DNA of 12,248 nucleotides from Euperipatoides rowelli (lineage: Eukaryota > Onychophora > Udeonychophora > Euonychophora > Peripatopsidae), in the NCBI GenBank assembly GCA_003024985.2, contig PXIH01S0028140.1; one strand, written 5' to 3'. Positions 9,201 through 12,248 of the stretch are shown piece after piece. Each line of letters begins with the position of its first letter. Within the stretch, counting starts at the first letter, position 1. Below the pieces are notes generated by a model, which was not told the origin of the DNA, made no database searches, and was given only the letters and a program-made list of their open reading frames with translations. The position numbers and the translations under genes are program-made.

Positions 9201-9264
9201 TGCTAAGGATCAACAGTTATGGCATGCCCTATAATTACTAAATAAAGTATTGTAAGTATATTAT
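6242..9264. other. AT-rich non-coding stretch, no gene recognised
   Basis: The longest open frame (7138-7329) is Phe/Leu/Lys/Asn-rich, as expected from poly-T/A-rich DNA, and resembles nothing I know. TAGGCT/TAGCCTA and TACAGTA words recur. A 12-base pair of arms, CATATGCACTAT (8129-8140) and ATAGTGCAAATG (8191-8202), is complementary at 11 positions. I see no tRNA, rRNA or structured RNA gene. Confidence 0.5.
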
Positions 9265-9311
9265 AACTTCAGCCCGTGTAAACTATCCTAGCCAATATAT
9301 TGGCTGAAGTT
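9265..9311. repeat. two overlapping, mutually exclusive stems
   Basis: AACTTCAGCC (9265-9274) is perfectly complementary to GGCTGAAGTT (9302-9311). The 16-base perfect palindrome AGCCAATATATTGGCT (9290-9305) uses part of the same right arm, GGCT. The two pairings compete. This may be a transposon relic or chance. Confidence 0.5.
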
Positions 9312-9582
9312 TAAAAAATATTTTTTTATATACAGTATTTCTGAAATGAATATCCGTATATGAATGGTTTGCATTTTTATTTTTGCACTTCTATCAATAT
9401 TTTTTTATTTGTGATATGCAATTAATTTGTCTAATTTATTGTACTCCTATCTTTTTTAAACTTTTATTTGAATAATTTTCTGTGCTAGTTGAACCTTGTG
9501 TATGTGCTACATAACAAGATGAAATCAACCCTATACTGTATTTGCACTACATAGCACTGTATGTATAATGAATTTATGTACA

Positions 9583-9610
9583 GTATATACAGTAGGCCTA
9601 CTGAATATAC
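9583..9610. repeat. 28-bp near-perfect palindrome
   Basis: Centred on TAGGCCTA, the palindrome reads outward from CAGTAGGCCTACTG (9590-9603) and extends to 9583 and 9610 with a single mismatched pair. It contains one of the recurrent TACAGTA words. Confidence 0.7.
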
Positions 9611-9700
9611 AGTTGGTCCCCTACTATTTTTGTAAAATTAGGCATTGCCATCCTTAAAATCTAGTTAAGTGCTACACTTTGAGTTAAGTGCATCAATCTT
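9609..9700 (+). mobile_element. possible decayed end of a pogo/Tigger-like DNA transposon
   Basis: After a TA comes CAGTTGGTCCCCTACT, which resembles the CAGT-start termini of pogo/Tigger-type elements. It is followed by AGTTAAGTGC twice (9663-9672 and 9682-9691), as in the short repeated phrases near such ends. I do not find the opposite terminus, so this is a resemblance only. Confidence 0.25.
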
Positions 9701-10240
9701 GTAATGATGTAGGATAACGATAATAAAATATTGGGTCGAGGTTCTACCTTCTAGCAAAACTTAGCATTTTTGAAACTTCATTCAATAGCCATTCCCATCC
9801 TTAGTAAACCGTTACTTGCAGTTTATTATTATTTTATCAACTATGACTGTAATCAAGACAAAGATTGGAATTAGATGTGCCAAAAGTGACGTATTTTTAG
9901 CCTAAATTGAATGCTCATTTGAGTTAAATTCTTAACAGTAATACACACATTTTATTCCTACACTGGAATATATTTGCACTTTAAATGAGAAATATAAGTT
10001 CTGTATATTTCAATCCCCATTTTATTTTTCCATAATGGAGCGTCTTTATTACAAATATAAAATGGGGAGTATTGCCACATGTCGATCATTTATCACATTG
10101 ACTATTACCAATGCCAGTTGTCGTATTTTCTATTTAATTGATAGAAAAATATATACCGTAAATATAATTCAAATGACTCTGAACATGCTTTTCATAATAA
10201 ATCTGGCCAATATGGATTATATTTTACATTCAATCCAAAT

Positions 10241-10353
10241 TAATCTATAACCCTAATTGGATCGTGTCTGAAGCCACATACTTATTTTAAGTATCAGCGT
10301 ACCTTTAGGGACTCTGCAAATTTGATGGAGGTAATCTATAACCCTAATTGGAT
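10241..10353. repeat. 22-bp perfect direct repeat, 91 bp apart
   Basis: A 22-base word beginning TAATCTATAACCC and ending CTAATTGGAT occurs at 10241-10262 and 10332-10353. The 69 bases between the copies are more GC-rich than the surroundings and contain CTTATTTTAAGTAT, a 14-base near-palindrome. A partial tandem duplication or an insertion that duplicated its flanks would both leave this pattern. Confidence 0.75.
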
Positions 10354-12159
10354 AACAGGCTTTAACAAAAAAATGTTGGATGCCCGTATAATTGGCTTAT
10401 TTGCTAGTAATGTTTTAAGATAAATTGTAGCCCAAATTATAATTAAAGATATAAGCAATAAGATGATGTATTCAAGTAAGCCGATAGATTTATAATTTGA
10501 GGAATTTAATTTAGAAAATTCATTTTTGTCTATATTTTATAATAATGTTTATTCTGTTTTTTTTTCTTTTTTATATTTTATTTTGAGTTAAAAAAAACAT
10601 AACATTATTAACTTGGAATGGAACCTTCATTTTAACTTGCTAGTCTATTGGGCTTACACATGTTGAATAAATAGGAAATGCCTGAATACATGTACAGTAC
10701 ATATTGTATATACTGAATAATGTATAATATATGTGTTGTTGGCTGGAACATTAATAAAAAAAAAATATGAGGATTGATAATCTGATTGTTTTCAAACTTT
10801 TCTTCCATATATTAGAAATATTGTGCGGCAATTATTTGAGAGAGAGAAAAAAAAACACTTTAGAAACTTTTTTTTAATGCTTGAAATATTTCACCCGTTA
10901 GATTTGGAAGAAAATGGTGTTTAAATATGTGTGTAGCATTGTATATTTTTCTTACCTTGAAAGAGTCCCTTATAAATGAGTGCCTAGTACTTCTGAAAAA
11001 AAGCTTTCAGTCATACAGTTTCTTGTTTGAAAAGAATAAATATTTTTCTTGTAGAAGTGTTTTGTATAAAACAGAAGAGACAAACAAACAAACAACAACA
11101 ATGAAATAGTTTATTTGTACTAGATATTTTGTTGCTTCTAAAGATACTATACCTTTTTGTGAAACACAGGGGAAACATTTTCTTAGCTCCAGATAAAGTT
11201 GTATGTATTTTGTCAGCAGCTCTAATTTTGATTTAGCAAATATTTTATGTAAAAAATATAAATCATGTATTTATTTATACCTTAAATTAATTTGTGCAGA
11301 TTTACTATTCCATAAATGAGTTGTATTGATATATTAAGAATATTTTTTTTGCACACAAAACTAATCGATTAATAATAATGATAAAGCAATCAAATTGCTC
11401 TTGTCTTTTCTAAAGAATAATTTTTGCTCTTATTAGATAATTACAATGATCTCTCAGTTTTAGTTTAATTTGTTGCATGTATGATATAATTTCCTTTTAT
11501 TGTTTATTTTATGCATCATTACACTTATGGATAAGCCTACATATTGTTTTATTTATATGTAGCTTCTAATTAATATGTGATTTTTTTTTGGCACAATGAC
11601 TGAGCTTTTTACTCTGTAAAAAAAAATTATATATGGCATATTTGTTTAATTTTAATTCCTCCAATCATATAATCATGCTTGTTTGTTACAATATGAAAGT
11701 TTTTTTCTTTCCAAAATTCTGGCAGGAATGTGCAATATTGTATTCCTGTACTATGTAGAAACTGCTGTAAAATAAAACATTTATTTTTACTTCAGAGGCT
11801 GTCTGTTGTTTTTTATAATATAATGATACAAAGAAGTTATGAGGGAGAAAAGGTAGGATCCAAAAATTTTGTAGGTATTAATGGAATCAAACGGAAAATA
11901 ACACTAAAGCATATCTTCACCACCTAAAAGAATATTTGAAGGAATTTTTTATTCACAATTTCATAATAGTCCAATTTATGTAATAAATTGTGTGATTATT
12001 AATCACTGTATATCTCAACTGGTGGAATATTTTTTTTTTTTTTTTTGACATTTATGTAGGCTAACTACATACAAAAACAATTTCATTACTGTTTATACTC
12101 ATTTATTTGTATTGTTTGTTAACATGTTTCCTTAATGCTAAATGTGAGCTATCTGTAGG

Positions 12160-12248
12160 GATCCCAGACATCCCGTATTATACGGGATTGTACCGTATTT
12201 CAGAGATGTGTCCCCTTGTCCCGACAAGTGTTGTTGAAATGCCAAAAT
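12160..12248. other. GC-richer terminal segment with TCCCGTA/TACGGGA hairpin, possible transposon start
   Basis: Composition rises sharply in the last 90 bases. TCCCGTA (12171-12177) and TACGGGA (12181-12187) form a 7-bp stem with a 3-base loop, and CCGTATT recurs just after. The segment runs off the window edge. A change in composition with repeated CCCGTATT words suggests the border of a dispersed repeat. No coding similarity was recognised in either strand. Confidence 0.35.

Larger units (their letters stand above)
9701..12248. other. AT-rich non-coding stretch to the window end
   Basis: The open frames here (10035-10250, 10927-11109, 11730-11927) are short, of low complexity or unrecognised, and I do not call them genes. 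Simple features include CAAA/CAA repeats at 11081-11100 and a 17-base T run at 12030-12046. The direct repeat at 10241-10353 and the terminal CCCGTA segment are listed separately. Confidence 0.5.

Noticed and set aside
10035-10250. Open frame of 71 residues
   Set aside because: No family recognised, ends at the start of the 22-bp repeat, and the length is compatible with chance in a window this size.
10927-11109. Open frame of 60 residues
   Set aside because: Its end is made of CAAA/CAA simple repeat; no support as a gene.
11730-11927. Open frame of 65 residues
   Set aside because: No recognisable motif, and an AATAAA lies inside it near 11771. Likely chance.
1-12248. CRISPR array, prokaryotic operon, tRNA or rRNA genes
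   Set aside because: No regularly spaced repeats, no dense coding, and no cloverleaf or rRNA-like sequence seen on either strand.

Overview
This is an AT-rich (roughly a quarter G+C by eye), gene-poor stretch of an animal nuclear genome. An intron acceptor, a coding exon with clear homology to the animal RSBN1/RSBN1L (KDM9) family, decayed DNA transposons, poly-T/poly-A runs and short microsatellites all say eukaryote. The only real protein-coding segment is that exon. The TTAA-flanked piggyBac-type element, the hAT-like fragment and the base composition fit an invertebrate such as an arthropod, but I cannot fix the phylum from this window.

Layout: bases 1-293 are the 3' end of an intron that contains a small tandem repeat and two hairpins. 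Bases 294-656 are the terminal coding exon of the RSBN1-like gene on the + strand, ending at a TGA. From 657 onward there is no other supported gene, and the sequence must be 3' UTR followed by intergenic DNA; the cleavage site cannot be placed. About 840-1930 forms a large imperfect inverted repeat (strong core 1014-1781) with a loop of about 32 bases. A 56-bp module at 2477-2532 recurs at 5123-5178 with one mismatch.

The clearest mobile element lies at 4991-6241: a TTAA target duplication on both sides, 18-bp terminal inverted repeats starting CCCTGC, and no coding capacity. It is a non-autonomous piggyBac-type element of 1243 bp, and it seems to contain a fragment of a hAT-like element. 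The fragment around 2430-2558 is a rearranged or deleted relative of the same family. From 6242 to the end I see AT-rich non-coding DNA with short palindromes, a 22-bp direct repeat, possible decayed transposon ends, and many copies of TACAGTA/TACTGTA.

Functional picture: the gene encodes the end of a predicted JmjC-type histone H4K20 demethylase. The terminal exon carries the distal part of the catalytic fold and a variable charged tail. If its 3' UTR runs past about 1.1 kb beyond the stop, the transcript would include the long hairpin and form extended double-stranded RNA. I found no new protein system here. The items most worth checking are the foldback structure with its hammerhead-like core in both arms, and the piggyBac family with its duplicated right-end subterminal motif.
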